NCBI GenBank assembly: GCA_963737545.1
Contig: CAVTTH010000003.1
Span: 186,001 to 250,000 of the forward strand
Direction of reading: 5' to 3'
Source: CAVTTH01 sp963737545
Lineage (GTDB): Bacteria > Verrucomicrobiota > Verrucomicrobiia > Chthoniobacterales > UBA10450
Length of the DNA: 64,000 nt
Shown here: positions 36,426 to 44,612 of the stretch, in pieces
Layout of the letters: every line of letters begins with the position of its first letter
How positions within the stretch are numbered: the first letter of the stretch is position 1
Translations under genes and position numbers: made by a program
The notes under the pieces: generated by a model
Told to the model about the DNA's origin: nothing
Databases searched by the model: none
What the model saw: only the letters and a program-made list of their open reading frames with translations

Positions 36426-36775
36426 ACTCCAGGTCAGAATAGAGAATGGGCAGGAATAGAACAAGGCGGAAGGCCTTTGCCTGTGTAGCGCACGTGGCTC
36501 GCGGACGGGTTTTGACGATTCATCCTGAAAAATGCGGACGAAGTCGTCGCTCCGTTTTTGGGGGCGATTTCAGGACCACGGATTAAATCCATGATTATTC
36601 GCGCGCGCAGATTTAAAAAAACATTTTGAACAAAGCACGTCCAGAAGTAGTCATTTAATCGATATTTAAGGTTGTTAACTACTTTCCGAGATGGTAAAAC
36701 TCGCATCGGACAGGAGTTCGGGAAATGTGACAACCGGACAATTTTGCGTGTTTCTCCCCCCCTCACCCCAACCAC
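36426..36775. other. 350-bp intergenic region before the sigma factor gene
   Basis: No gene seen. The left part (36464-36513) holds a palindrome AGGCGGAAGGCCTTTGCCT and an AGCGCACGTGGCTCGCG block related to 11526. The right part (36585-36690) is notably AT-rich (TTTAAAAAAACATTTTG, TTAATCGATATTTAAGG) and probably contains the sigma gene promoter; I could not settle -35/-10 elements. Confidence 0.5.
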
Positions 36776-37642
36776 ATGAAAAGTTATATGGCCGCTGAAG
36801 ATAGCGATACAGGAATAAAAATTTACCTCCGCGAGATCGGGCAAATCCCGTTATTGACGCCAGATCAGGAGATTACACTCGCCGCGAAAATCAAGCGAGG
36901 CGACAAGGAGGCTCGTGCCCTCATGATCCGGTCCAACCTGCGACTGGTCGTGAAGATCGCGCATGATTACGCGAATCTGGGGCTTCCGTTGCTCGACCTC
37001 ATTTCCGAGGGAAATATCGGACTGATGAAGGCAGTCGAACGTTTCGACCCGGCCAAGGGCGGCAAACTCAGCACCTACGCCGCGTGGTGGATCAAGCAAT
37101 CGATCAAGCGTGCACTGGCGAATCAGAGCAAGACCATTCGGTTGCCGGTTCATCTGGTCGATAAGATTTCGAAGATGCGCCGTGTCTCGCTCCAGATGAG
37201 CGAGGAACTCGGTCGCGAACCGACCGATGACGAGCTTGGAGAAGAGATCGGTATCGCGAGCGGAAAAGTTTCCCAACTCAAGACGGTCTCGATCCGGCCC
37301 GCATCACTCGACGCGCCGATCAGCGACGATGATTCGACCGAGTTTGGTGAGATCGTCGGTGACGAAGAGGCGCAAACACCTTTCGAATTGCTCCGGGACA
37401 AGAATCTGCGGAACGAAGTGGGCGGCCTGCTTGACGTGCTCGACGATCGCGAGCGGAAAATCATCTTCTCGCGCTTCGGTCTGGATGGCGGCAAGCCGAA
37501 GACGCTGGAAGAAGTCGGCAAGAAATTCGGCGTCACTCGCGAGCGGATTCGGCAGTTGCAGAATATCGCGCTTTCGAAACTGCGCCGTGCGCTCAGCAAG
37601 AAAGAGCGACCGGTCGACGTGGAATTGCCCGTCGAAGCATAA
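36776..37642 (+). CDS. RNA polymerase sigma factor, sigma-70 group 1/2
   Basis: 288 residues. Region 1.2 IKIYLREIGQIPLLTPDQE; regions 2.1-2.4 NLRLVVKIAHDYANLGLPLLDLISEGNIGLMKAVERFDP, STYAAWWIKQSIKRAL; region 3; region 4.2 TLEEVGKKFGVTRERIRQLQN. It lacks the acidic 1.1 region, so it is RpoS/HrdB-like (group 2) or a short primary factor. Residues GGKLSTYA in region 2.3 replace the usual GYKFSTYA. The gene stands alone after a 350-bp AT-rich upstream region and is followed at once by a palindromic repeat that may end transcription. Confidence 0.92.
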   Translation: MKSYMAAEDSDTGIKIYLREIGQIPLLTPDQEITLAAKIKRGDKEARALMIRSNLRLVVKIAHDYANLGLPLLDLISEGNIGLMKAVERFDPAKGGKLSTYAAWWIKQSIKRALANQSKTIRLPVHLVDKISKMRRVSLQMSEELGREPTDDELGEEIGIASGKVSQLKTVSIRPASLDAPISDDDSTEFGEIVGDEEAQTPFELLRDKNLRNEVGGLLDVLDDRERKIIFSRFGLDGGKPKTLEEVGKKFGVTRERIRQLQNIALSKLRRALSKKERPVDVELPVEA

Positions 37643-37643
37643 T

Positions 37644-37694
37644 GTGGGAGCAGCCTTAGTGCTGCGACTGTCGGGGCACCAAGGCCCCTCCCAC
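37644..37694. repeat. palindromic intergenic element (GTGGGAG/CTCCCAC variant)
   Basis: Outer arms GTGGGAG and CTCCCAC enclose GCAGC-CTTAGT-GCTGC and GGGGC-ACCAAG-GCCCC hairpins. The same two-hairpin design as the TGTAG/CTACA elements lies between the convergent sigma factor and pyruvate kinase genes. Confidence 0.65.
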
Positions 37695-37714
37695 CTTTGA
37701 AGCCGGCAGCTGAT

Positions 37715-39118
37715 TCATTTGGCCTGGCGCAGTTGCACGCAATCGACCAGCGCTTTGCCTGCGCGAATGTCGCTAATGATAACGAGATTATCCTTCGGCG
37801 CAGTCAGGTGAGCGTCGCGCAAATATTTCCTGGCCCCTTCGATGGTCGCATTTGGATCTTCGGTGAAGTCGATTCGAACCGGAAAGGTTCCCCAGCAGAG
37901 CGCGACTTGCCGATAGACTTGTTCGTCCGGGGTGAAAGCAAAAATGGGCGCGTGTTCCGGACGAAGGTTGGAGACATACAGCGCCATCCTGCCATGTCTG
38001 GTGAAGACGATGAGTTTCGAGTTCGGCAAGGAATTGGCGAGGGAAACGGCAGACGCCACCGTCTTCTGACGCGAATCTTCGAGCAATGCAGCTTTGCCGT
38101 AACCGGCCCCGCCACTGCGTTCGATGCGGACAGCAACGCGATTCAACACTTTCACGCATTCCACCGGGTAACGCCCCATCGCCGTTTCTCCGCTAAGCAT
38201 GACGGCATCGGCTTGTTCGAAAACCGCATTCGCGATATCAGTAATTTCTGCGCGGGTCGGCACCGGATTCTCAATCATCGATTCCAGCAATTGCGTGGCG
38301 ACGATGACCGGTTTCCCCAGGCGCAAACATCTTTTCACGATGCGGCGCTGAATGATCGGCAATTCCTCCATCGGAATTTCGATCCCGAGATCGCCTCGCG
38401 CCACCATGATGGCATCGGAAGCCGCAATCATGTCGTCGATCTGACGCACGGCCGACTGCTCCTCAATCTTCGCGATGATCCGCGCCGAGCTGCCGTGCCC
38501 TTTCATCACCGCGCGAAGTTGATCCACATCGCGCTTCTGACGGGCAAAACTCAGGGAGACGAAATCAGCTTCCAGTTCGGCCGCGAGGGCCACGTCCTGC
38601 AAATCTTTTTCCGTCAGCGCAGGTAGATTTACTTTCACACCCGGCAAATTGATGTGACGCCGCGACCCGAGAACGCCCTCCGTTATGACCTTGCACCGAA
38701 TGCGATCAGCCGCTTTTTCCAAGACCCGCAGTTGCACGACGCCGTTATCGACAAGAATGATGTCGCCGACGGAGAGATCCTTGATCAGGCCGACGTAATT
38801 GACGTCCACGGAATAGGCCTCTTTCTTTGTAGCGCCGCGAACGGTGAACTCCACGATATCGCCGGGGTGAAGCTTGATGTCCGCTGGGAGATCGCCGGTC
38901 CGGATGGCTGGTCCCTGCGTGTCGATCAGGATGGCTACCGGCCGGTTCAATTCCTGCGCCAGCTGGCGAATACGAGGAACAATATCGCGCACCCAGGCGT
39001 GTTCGGCGTGGCTCATGTTCACGCGAAAAAGATCGGCGCCCGCCGTCATCAATTCGCGCAGCGTTTCGGATTTCTCCGAGGCCGGGCCGAGAGTGCAGAT
39101 GATTTTCGTCCGACGCAT
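37715..39118 (-). CDS. pyk: pyruvate kinase
   Basis: 467 residues, the usual bacterial length. N-terminal RRTKIICTLGPASE, substrate/Mg region FRVNMSHA, signature IIAKIEEQSAVRQIDDMI with the catalytic Lys, MVARGDLGIEIPMEELP, TQLLESMIENPVPTRAEITDIANAV, C-terminal regulatory domain. It makes pyruvate and ATP from phosphoenolpyruvate at the end of glycolysis. The window also encodes phosphofructokinase. The start ATG at 39118 is followed upstream by a short gap with a CCTAACGA motif and then the TPR gene. Confidence 0.96.
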   Translation of the reverse strand: MRRTKIICTLGPASEKSETLRELMTAGADLFRVNMSHAEHAWVRDIVPRIRQLAQELNRPVAILIDTQGPAIRTGDLPADIKLHPGDIVEFTVRGATKKEAYSVDVNYVGLIKDLSVGDIILVDNGVVQLRVLEKAADRIRCKVITEGVLGSRRHINLPGVKVNLPALTEKDLQDVALAAELEADFVSLSFARQKRDVDQLRAVMKGHGSSARIIAKIEEQSAVRQIDDMIAASDAIMVARGDLGIEIPMEELPIIQRRIVKRCLRLGKPVIVATQLLESMIENPVPTRAEITDIANAVFEQADAVMLSGETAMGRYPVECVKVLNRVAVRIERSGGAGYGKAALLEDSRQKTVASAVSLANSLPNSKLIVFTRHGRMALYVSNLRPEHAPIFAFTPDEQVYRQVALCWGTFPVRIDFTEDPNATIEGARKYLRDAHLTAPKDNLVIISDIRAGKALVDCVQLRQAK

Positions 39119-39145
39119 ATGTCTTCGTGCCTAACGAGTCAGTGA

Positions 39146-40561
39146 TCAGTTCGACTGCGATTCCGTGCGATACGAACTTTCCACTCGCGCGGCGACATCT
39201 TTGTAACCGTAGTCCGCCTCATAAATTTGTTTCATGCAGGCGACGGACTTCTCCCGATCCCCCATTCGCTCGTAAACGAGCCCTAGATTGTAGACGATTT
39301 CCTTTTTCATCGCGTCCATCGTCAAGATTTCCTTCGCGGCGTCTTCCAGTTGTTTGACGGCGAGATCAAACATTCCGAGCTCTCGATAGCAGAGCCCGAG
39401 CAGATTCATCGCTTTGAGTCGGGCGTTCGGATTTTGTCGCGCGCGCTGCAGCTCCGGCAGCGCATCTCGATATTGACCAGCATTGACCAGATGTTCGCCC
39501 AGCTCAAAACGCAGTTGCAGGTCAGTTGGATTTCGCTCGATCCGCTTGCGCGCCGAGTCGATCAAGACTTCAGCACGTTCCTTTTGCGCAGTTCGCAATG
39601 CCTGTAATCGCTCGGCGTGCGATTCGTGTTCGGGACCGTGCGTGGCGAGAAATTCTTCATGCCCGGCAATCAATCGTTCCGAGCGCTTCATATTCAGATC
39701 AGCCACCTTTCGAACCAGTCCGGCGTCGGTCTGGCTGGTCAGGTCGGCCGCATATTGATACCAGGCGATCGCATTCTCGAAATCGTCCTTCTGTTCGTGC
39801 AAGGTGGCGAGGCGGCGAGCGAGATCGACATTTTGCGGCTCCGCCTGATGCCGGGCATAAACCTCGGCGATTTGCCGCTCGAGCGAGTCACCCGCGAGTT
39901 GAATGCGGCTCTGCTGTTCCAGCGAAACCGCCGCCTCCTTGTCCTTGATCAGATCGCGATAGCTTTCGGCCTCGGTCCAGCCGCCCGTTTTCATCGATGC
40001 GCGCGCCGAAGCGTCCTTCCCCAAACGGATGGCCTCGGCATCGAGCGGTTCAATCTCGGAAATGCGAGAGTAGATTTCGACTTCCTTCTCGCTCTCATCC
40101 ATCTCGTGATAAAGGCGACCGAGCTCGTGCAGGACTTTGACGTCGCGAGGATTCTCTTCCAGCAAAGTCTGCAGCGCGAAGACTCCGGTTTCCGGCCAAC
40201 CGCCCGCGACCGCTGCCTGTTTTAGAACCAAATTCGCCTGCCGATTGTACGGCTCCTCTTCCAGCACTTTTTCGATCAACTCCAGCGCATGCTTCGGATC
40301 CTTCTTCGCCTCACGCTGCGCTTTCATCACGCCAATCGGGGTCGTTGAAATGTTGAAGAAGCTTTTCTTCGCCGCCTTGCTCTTGGTCACCTCCGCGCGC
40401 CGCAAGAGTTGGCGACCGGTCAGAAATTCCGGCTCTTGCTTGAGGATTCCCTGCAGGAGCGAGATCGCATATCCAAAATTGCGAAGCTCAATCGCCGCCA
40501 CGGCCTTCAGCCAATGACTGCGCTGCATTTCGTTTAGGTCTTTCTCAGTCTTGATCGGCAT
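39146..40561 (-). CDS. tetratricopeptide repeat protein
   Basis: 471 residues without signal or membrane segment. At least six TPR-like helical pairs can be recognised, for example AVAAIELRNFGYAISLLQGIL near the start, KVLHELGRLYHEMDESEKEV, LARRLATLHEQKDDFENAIA and KAMNLLGLCYRELGMFDLAVKQL. A Lys-rich stretch (about residues 57-90) interrupts the first repeats. It is a protein-interaction scaffold of unknown partner; neighbours pyk and mutS do not indicate a role. Confidence 0.88.
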   Translation of the reverse strand: MPIKTEKDLNEMQRSHWLKAVAAIELRNFGYAISLLQGILKQEPEFLTGRQLLRRAEVTKSKAAKKSFFNISTTPIGVMKAQREAKKDPKHALELIEKVLEEEPYNRQANLVLKQAAVAGGWPETGVFALQTLLEENPRDVKVLHELGRLYHEMDESEKEVEIYSRISEIEPLDAEAIRLGKDASARASMKTGGWTEAESYRDLIKDKEAAVSLEQQSRIQLAGDSLERQIAEVYARHQAEPQNVDLARRLATLHEQKDDFENAIAWYQYAADLTSQTDAGLVRKVADLNMKRSERLIAGHEEFLATHGPEHESHAERLQALRTAQKERAEVLIDSARKRIERNPTDLQLRFELGEHLVNAGQYRDALPELQRARQNPNARLKAMNLLGLCYRELGMFDLAVKQLEDAAKEILTMDAMKKEIVYNLGLVYERMGDREKSVACMKQIYEADYGYKDVAARVESSYRTESQSN

Positions 40562-40646
40562 CCGCGGGAAAAGTTTTCAGACTATATTTCTCATCCCGTC
40601 AGCCGTCAGCACAAATGCTGGGCCCCAATCGCCCAGATCGGACAGC

Positions 40647-43154
40647 CTACAGCAACTCCAGCTGCGGCTTCTCCGGTGGAACTGCGGCTCTTTTTCGGCG
40701 TCGCCCTTTCGCCGGTTGCTTCATTTCCACTGCGCCGTTCGGTCGTTCAAGGTGCAACAGAATATCTTTGGCGCGTTCCAGAATCTCCTTCGGTAACCCG
40801 GCGAGGCGCGCGACCTGAATCCCATAGCTCTTGTCCGCACCACCCGGAATGATCTTGCGCAGGAAAATGATCTGCTCGTTCCATTCGCGCACTGCCACGT
40901 TGTAGTTGGCCACGCCGCTTCGCTCTTCCGCGAGTTTGGTCAGTTCATGGTAATGCGTCGCGAACAGCGTGCGCGCCTTAATTTTGTCGTGGAGAAATTC
41001 GGCCACGCTCCATGCGATCGAGAGCCCGTCGAACGTGGAAGTCCCGCGCCCGATCTCATCGAGGATGACCAGGCTACGCTCGGTCGCGTTGTTCACGATG
41101 TTCGCCGTTTCGTTCATCTCGACCATGAAGGTTGATTGGCCGCGCGAAAGATCATCACTTGCTCCGACGCGAGTGAAAATGCGATCGACCAGTCCGATCC
41201 TTGCGCTCGCTGCCGGCACGAAACTCCCGATCTGCGCCAGCAATGTGATCAAGGCCACCTGCCGGATGTAAGTCGATTTCCCGGCCATGTTTGGTCCGGT
41301 CACGATGGCGAGCCTCGCCTTTTCTCCATCCAGCTCAGTATCGTTAGGCACAAATTTCTCATCCGCCAGATTTTGATCGAGAACGGGATGACGGCCGTCC
41401 TTAATCGAAAGCCGGAGCGATTCGTCGAGCGCCGGCCGGCAATAATTGAAAAGCCGGGCCGTTTCCGCCAGCGCACAAACTACGTCAAGTGTCGCAATCG
41501 CCGCGGCCGTTTGCTGAATCGGACCCAGCTCGCGCAGCGTCTCATCCCTTAACTTCTGGAAAAGCTGATACTCCAGATGGCGCGCCCGTTCATCCGCGCC
41601 CAGAATCTTGGCTTCCACTTCCTTCAGCTCAGGCGTGATAAAACGCTCGCCGCCGACCGTGGTTTGCTTGCGTGTGTAACGCTCGGGCACGCTGGCCAGA
41701 TTCGACTTCGTGATCTCGATGAAGTAGCCGAAGACGGAATTGAATCGCACCTTGAGCGACTTGATTCCGGTCTCGGCGACTTCGCGCTCCTGCAATTCCG
41801 TGATCCAGTTTTTTCCATCGCGCGACGCCTGACGGAGTTCGTCCAGTTGCGGATCAAATCCATCGCGAAAGATTCCGCCCTCCTTTAACGCCAGTGGTGC
41901 ATCATCGTTGATCGCGTTGCTTAATCGTTCCGCCAGTTCCGGCATTTCGCGCAAATCGGCAAAGATGGCTTCACCCAGCGTTTCATTTTCGCCCGGCGCG
42001 TGATTTATCCCGAACGCCAGTCGGTCCAACAGCTTTCGTAATGTCGTTTTCAGCTCCGGAATTTTCTGGAGCGATGCCTTGAGCGCGACGAGATCGCGCG
42101 CATTTCCGGAAACCTGGCCTAATCTTCCCGCGGCGCGCTCGATGTCCCGCATCGATTTCAATTCCGCGCGCAGCGCTGCCAGCATGTCCGGCTCCTGCAA
42201 CAAATCGGCGATCAATTGTTGCCGGCGTTCCAGTTCGACCAATGTGCGCAGCGGCTGCAAAAGCCAGGCACGCAGTTTGCGCCCGCCCATCGGTGTCACC
42301 GTGCGATCGACCACCGCGAGCAGGCTCGTGTCGCGCGCGCCACGAGAGGCGACCAGTTCGAGATTGGTTTGTGTCGCGGCATCGAGAACCACGTGCTCGG
42401 TCGCGACATCGCAACGCAGCCCGGCGAGATGATCGATTTTTCGCCGGAGCTGGTGCTTGAGATAATGAACGATCGCGCCGGCCGCTCCGATCGCCTGTGG
42501 CATATCGGCACAGCCAAATCCATCGAGCGACTTGACCTTAAAATGCTCGCAGAGGGTGAAGCCGGCGTGCTCCGGGAGAAACGCATAATCATCGTAGGCC
42601 ACGGTGCCGTCGATCTCCGCAAACAGTGTTTCCTGCCGGTCGCTGATCAGAAGTTCCGAGGGTGAAACCCGAGCCAGTTCATCGAGCAACGCGCTGCTCT
42701 CGGGCACCTGCGTCACCCGGAACTCGCCTGTGGTCAGATCAGCGTAAGCAAAACCGAAAATGCCGCTCTGAAGATAAACCGCGCCGAGATAATTCGCCCG
42801 CTTCGCTTCAAGCAGATCAAGCTCGCTAACCGTGCCCGCACTGATGATTTGCGTGATGTCGCGCGAAACGATCTTACCCGGCTGCGGTTCGCTCGTTTGA
42901 TCGCAGATGGCCACACGCCGTCCCGCCTTGATCAACTTCTTGATGTAACCCGGCGCCGCGTGATACGGCACACCGCACATCGGCACGTCGTTGCGTTTCG
43001 TTAACGCGACATTGAGCAGGACCGACGCCTCCTTCGCGTCTTCGAAAAACAGTTCGTAGAAATCGCCCAGCCGAAAGAGCAACAGCGTATCCGGGGGCAC
43101 ACTGGCCCGCAGCCGCCGGTACTGTTGCATCATCGGTGTAAGCGCCTCCGCCAT
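40647..43154 (-). CDS. mutS: DNA mismatch repair ATPase MutS
   Basis: 835 residues. The mismatch-recognition Phe-x-Glu is in LGDFYELFFEDA near the N-terminus; the ATPase has Walker A TGPNMAGKSTYIRQ, Walker B SLVILDEIGRGTSTFDG and the ATHYHEL loop. Connector, lever and clamp domains are all present, so it is full-length MutS1 rather than MutS2. It binds mispaired bases and recruits MutL (not in window). The C-terminal tail is Lys/Arg-rich (KQPAKGRRRKRAAVPPEK) and may be the DNA- or clamp-binding end. Confidence 0.97.
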   Translation of the reverse strand: MAEALTPMMQQYRRLRASVPPDTLLLFRLGDFYELFFEDAKEASVLLNVALTKRNDVPMCGVPYHAAPGYIKKLIKAGRRVAICDQTSEPQPGKIVSRDITQIISAGTVSELDLLEAKRANYLGAVYLQSGIFGFAYADLTTGEFRVTQVPESSALLDELARVSPSELLISDRQETLFAEIDGTVAYDDYAFLPEHAGFTLCEHFKVKSLDGFGCADMPQAIGAAGAIVHYLKHQLRRKIDHLAGLRCDVATEHVVLDAATQTNLELVASRGARDTSLLAVVDRTVTPMGGRKLRAWLLQPLRTLVELERRQQLIADLLQEPDMLAALRAELKSMRDIERAAGRLGQVSGNARDLVALKASLQKIPELKTTLRKLLDRLAFGINHAPGENETLGEAIFADLREMPELAERLSNAINDDAPLALKEGGIFRDGFDPQLDELRQASRDGKNWITELQEREVAETGIKSLKVRFNSVFGYFIEITKSNLASVPERYTRKQTTVGGERFITPELKEVEAKILGADERARHLEYQLFQKLRDETLRELGPIQQTAAAIATLDVVCALAETARLFNYCRPALDESLRLSIKDGRHPVLDQNLADEKFVPNDTELDGEKARLAIVTGPNMAGKSTYIRQVALITLLAQIGSFVPAASARIGLVDRIFTRVGASDDLSRGQSTFMVEMNETANIVNNATERSLVILDEIGRGTSTFDGLSIAWSVAEFLHDKIKARTLFATHYHELTKLAEERSGVANYNVAVREWNEQIIFLRKIIPGGADKSYGIQVARLAGLPKEILERAKDILLHLERPNGAVEMKQPAKGRRRKRAAVPPEKPQLELL

Positions 43155-43249
43155 CCGACCACCTTGGAATCAGGAGGCGCTCTTTGCCAGTTTCGATTTA
43201 CATCGGTCTGGATCGTATCCGACAAGAAACAATCTGCGTTCCGATACGG

Positions 43250-43540
43250 TCAACGGCTCATGAGCAGATGAATCGCAGCGTTGACCGCTGAGATAATCGG
43301 CCAGATTGAGCTTCCGGTAATCAGAATGCAAAGCAGGAGATCGATCCCGTGGTCGCGATGTGCTTCGCCAGCGAAAAACTCATTGCTCATTTTGCGGAAC
43401 GAACGCAGCCCGGCGACGCTCTTTTCACGCGAGGTCGAGGCACCGGCCCGCGCATCGAGGGTTGATCGAAATTGGTAATCGACCAGCGGAAAATTCCGCG
43501 ATCGCTGCCGATTAGAACTGACTTGAGGAGTTGGCTTCAT
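43250..43540 (-). CDS. small single-span membrane protein, paralogue of 2060-2383
   Basis: 96 residues: MKPTPQVSSNRQ, then RNFPLVDYQFRS, a basic middle and a C-terminal membrane helix (LLLCILITGSSIWPIISAVNAAIHLL). Its start, NFP...YQ block and AxHL ending match the 107-residue product at 2060-2383, which heads an efflux operon; this copy stands apart, 95 bp upstream of mutS on the same strand. I do not recognise a named family. Confidence 0.65.
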   Translation of the reverse strand: MKPTPQVSSNRQRSRNFPLVDYQFRSTLDARAGASTSREKSVAGLRSFRKMSNEFFAGEAHRDHGIDLLLCILITGSSIWPIISAVNAAIHLLMSR

Positions 43541-43863
43541 AATTATTTTTGAGATTGGGGGTTATTCCCGAATTCGGTTCGGGAGGACCGGCGCAAGAAT
43601 CCGCGCGTGGTAAAGATTCAACCACTGGGGTGCCGCGAAGTGCGGGCTCCAACTTGGCGTGATCTACCGGACCTTTACACAGCCTGCCCGCCGTGGCGGG
43701 AACTGCGAAGTGGCACGTTGATCATATTCATCCCCTCTTATCTACGGATGTTTCCGCGCCTGTCCAACAACCCGATTCCGAATCGGTCGTAAGTCGCTGG
43801 TGTAGAATTAGAAACAAGTCCAAATATTTTTGCGGAAATGCTGCCGTTCGCGGGGCAACCCCA
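43541..43863. other. 323-bp intergenic region
   Basis: No convincing gene. It contains two hairpins, CCCGAA-TTCGG-TTCGGG near 43567 and CCCGCC-GT-GGCGGG near 43688. It must hold the promoter of the 43540 gene and the 3' end of the CPBP gene; no consensus promoter was identified. Confidence 0.4.
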
Positions 43864-44532
43864 TCACATCCCGGGATAATGACCGGAGTAGATCAGCAGA
43901 ACATCGATCGTGTCCTGAACGCCATGGGCGATGATGGGCGCGAGCAGGTTGCGCCCGGTGACCAGATACAGCACTCCGAGAATCGCGCCGTCGATGATGT
44001 TTTCGATAACGCCAGTCGCACCTTGTGGAAAGTGGGCACAACCGAAAAGAATGGTCACGAGAACCACGCTGATGGTCCATCCTCCATCGGTGATTCCGGC
44101 GATTCGGTTCATGAGGTAGCCGCGATAAGCGAGTTCCTCGCCCAGCGCTGCAAGCACCCAGGCGAGAACGAAGGCGATGACCAATACTTTGGCGTTCCCG
44201 ATCAAGACGTTGAGCTGGCTCAGGTCCGGCCCTCTCCCGAGCAGTTTCGTCAATACCGGCTGCGTCGCGAATAACTCAAGCGCCTCCATGCTGATTCCGG
44301 TGAGGACGCCGACGAGTAGCAGCGTTGGCCAATTTAAAGGGATGTTGAATCCGACATCCTTCCAGCGTTGACCGCGCACGCGCAGCGAAATCCATCCGAG
44401 GATGAGAAGGAATGGCGTTTTGCTGAACGGAAGCAGATGGCGCCAGTCGAGAAAAAAAATGGCGACGATGACGGTGATTTCAACGACGAGCAGCCATCGA
44501 TTCCCGCGATCTTTTGTTGATCGAAAAATCAC
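43864..44532 (-). CDS. CPBP-family intramembrane metalloprotease (Abi/CAAX type)
   Basis: 222 residues with about six membrane helices. Motif 1 EELAYRGYL carries the EExxxR pair, motif 2 FGCAHFP supplies Phe/His and motif 3 APIIAHGVQDTID the last His, the set required in CPBP glutamic intramembrane proteases. These process prenylated or signal-like peptides or confer bacteriocin self-immunity. It lies 80 bp downstream of the tandem permease genes on the same strand. The substrate is unknown. Confidence 0.85.
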   Translation of the reverse strand: MIFRSTKDRGNRWLLVVEITVIVAIFFLDWRHLLPFSKTPFLLILGWISLRVRGQRWKDVGFNIPLNWPTLLLVGVLTGISMEALELFATQPVLTKLLGRGPDLSQLNVLIGNAKVLVIAFVLAWVLAALGEELAYRGYLMNRIAGITDGGWTISVVLVTILFGCAHFPQGATGVIENIIDGAILGVLYLVTGRNLLAPIIAHGVQDTIDVLLIYSGHYPGM

Positions 44533-44612
44533 GGCAGACGAATACCCCGAACGAGAACCCAGCTAAAGAAGAAACAAAAACGCCGAGGGCGTTCGAAGCA
44601 GAATGCGCGACG

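Noticed and set aside
43700..43722. TGGCACGTTGATC resembling the -24 half of a sigma-54 promoter
   Set aside because: There is no GC element at the required -12 spacing and no gene starts downstream on that strand.
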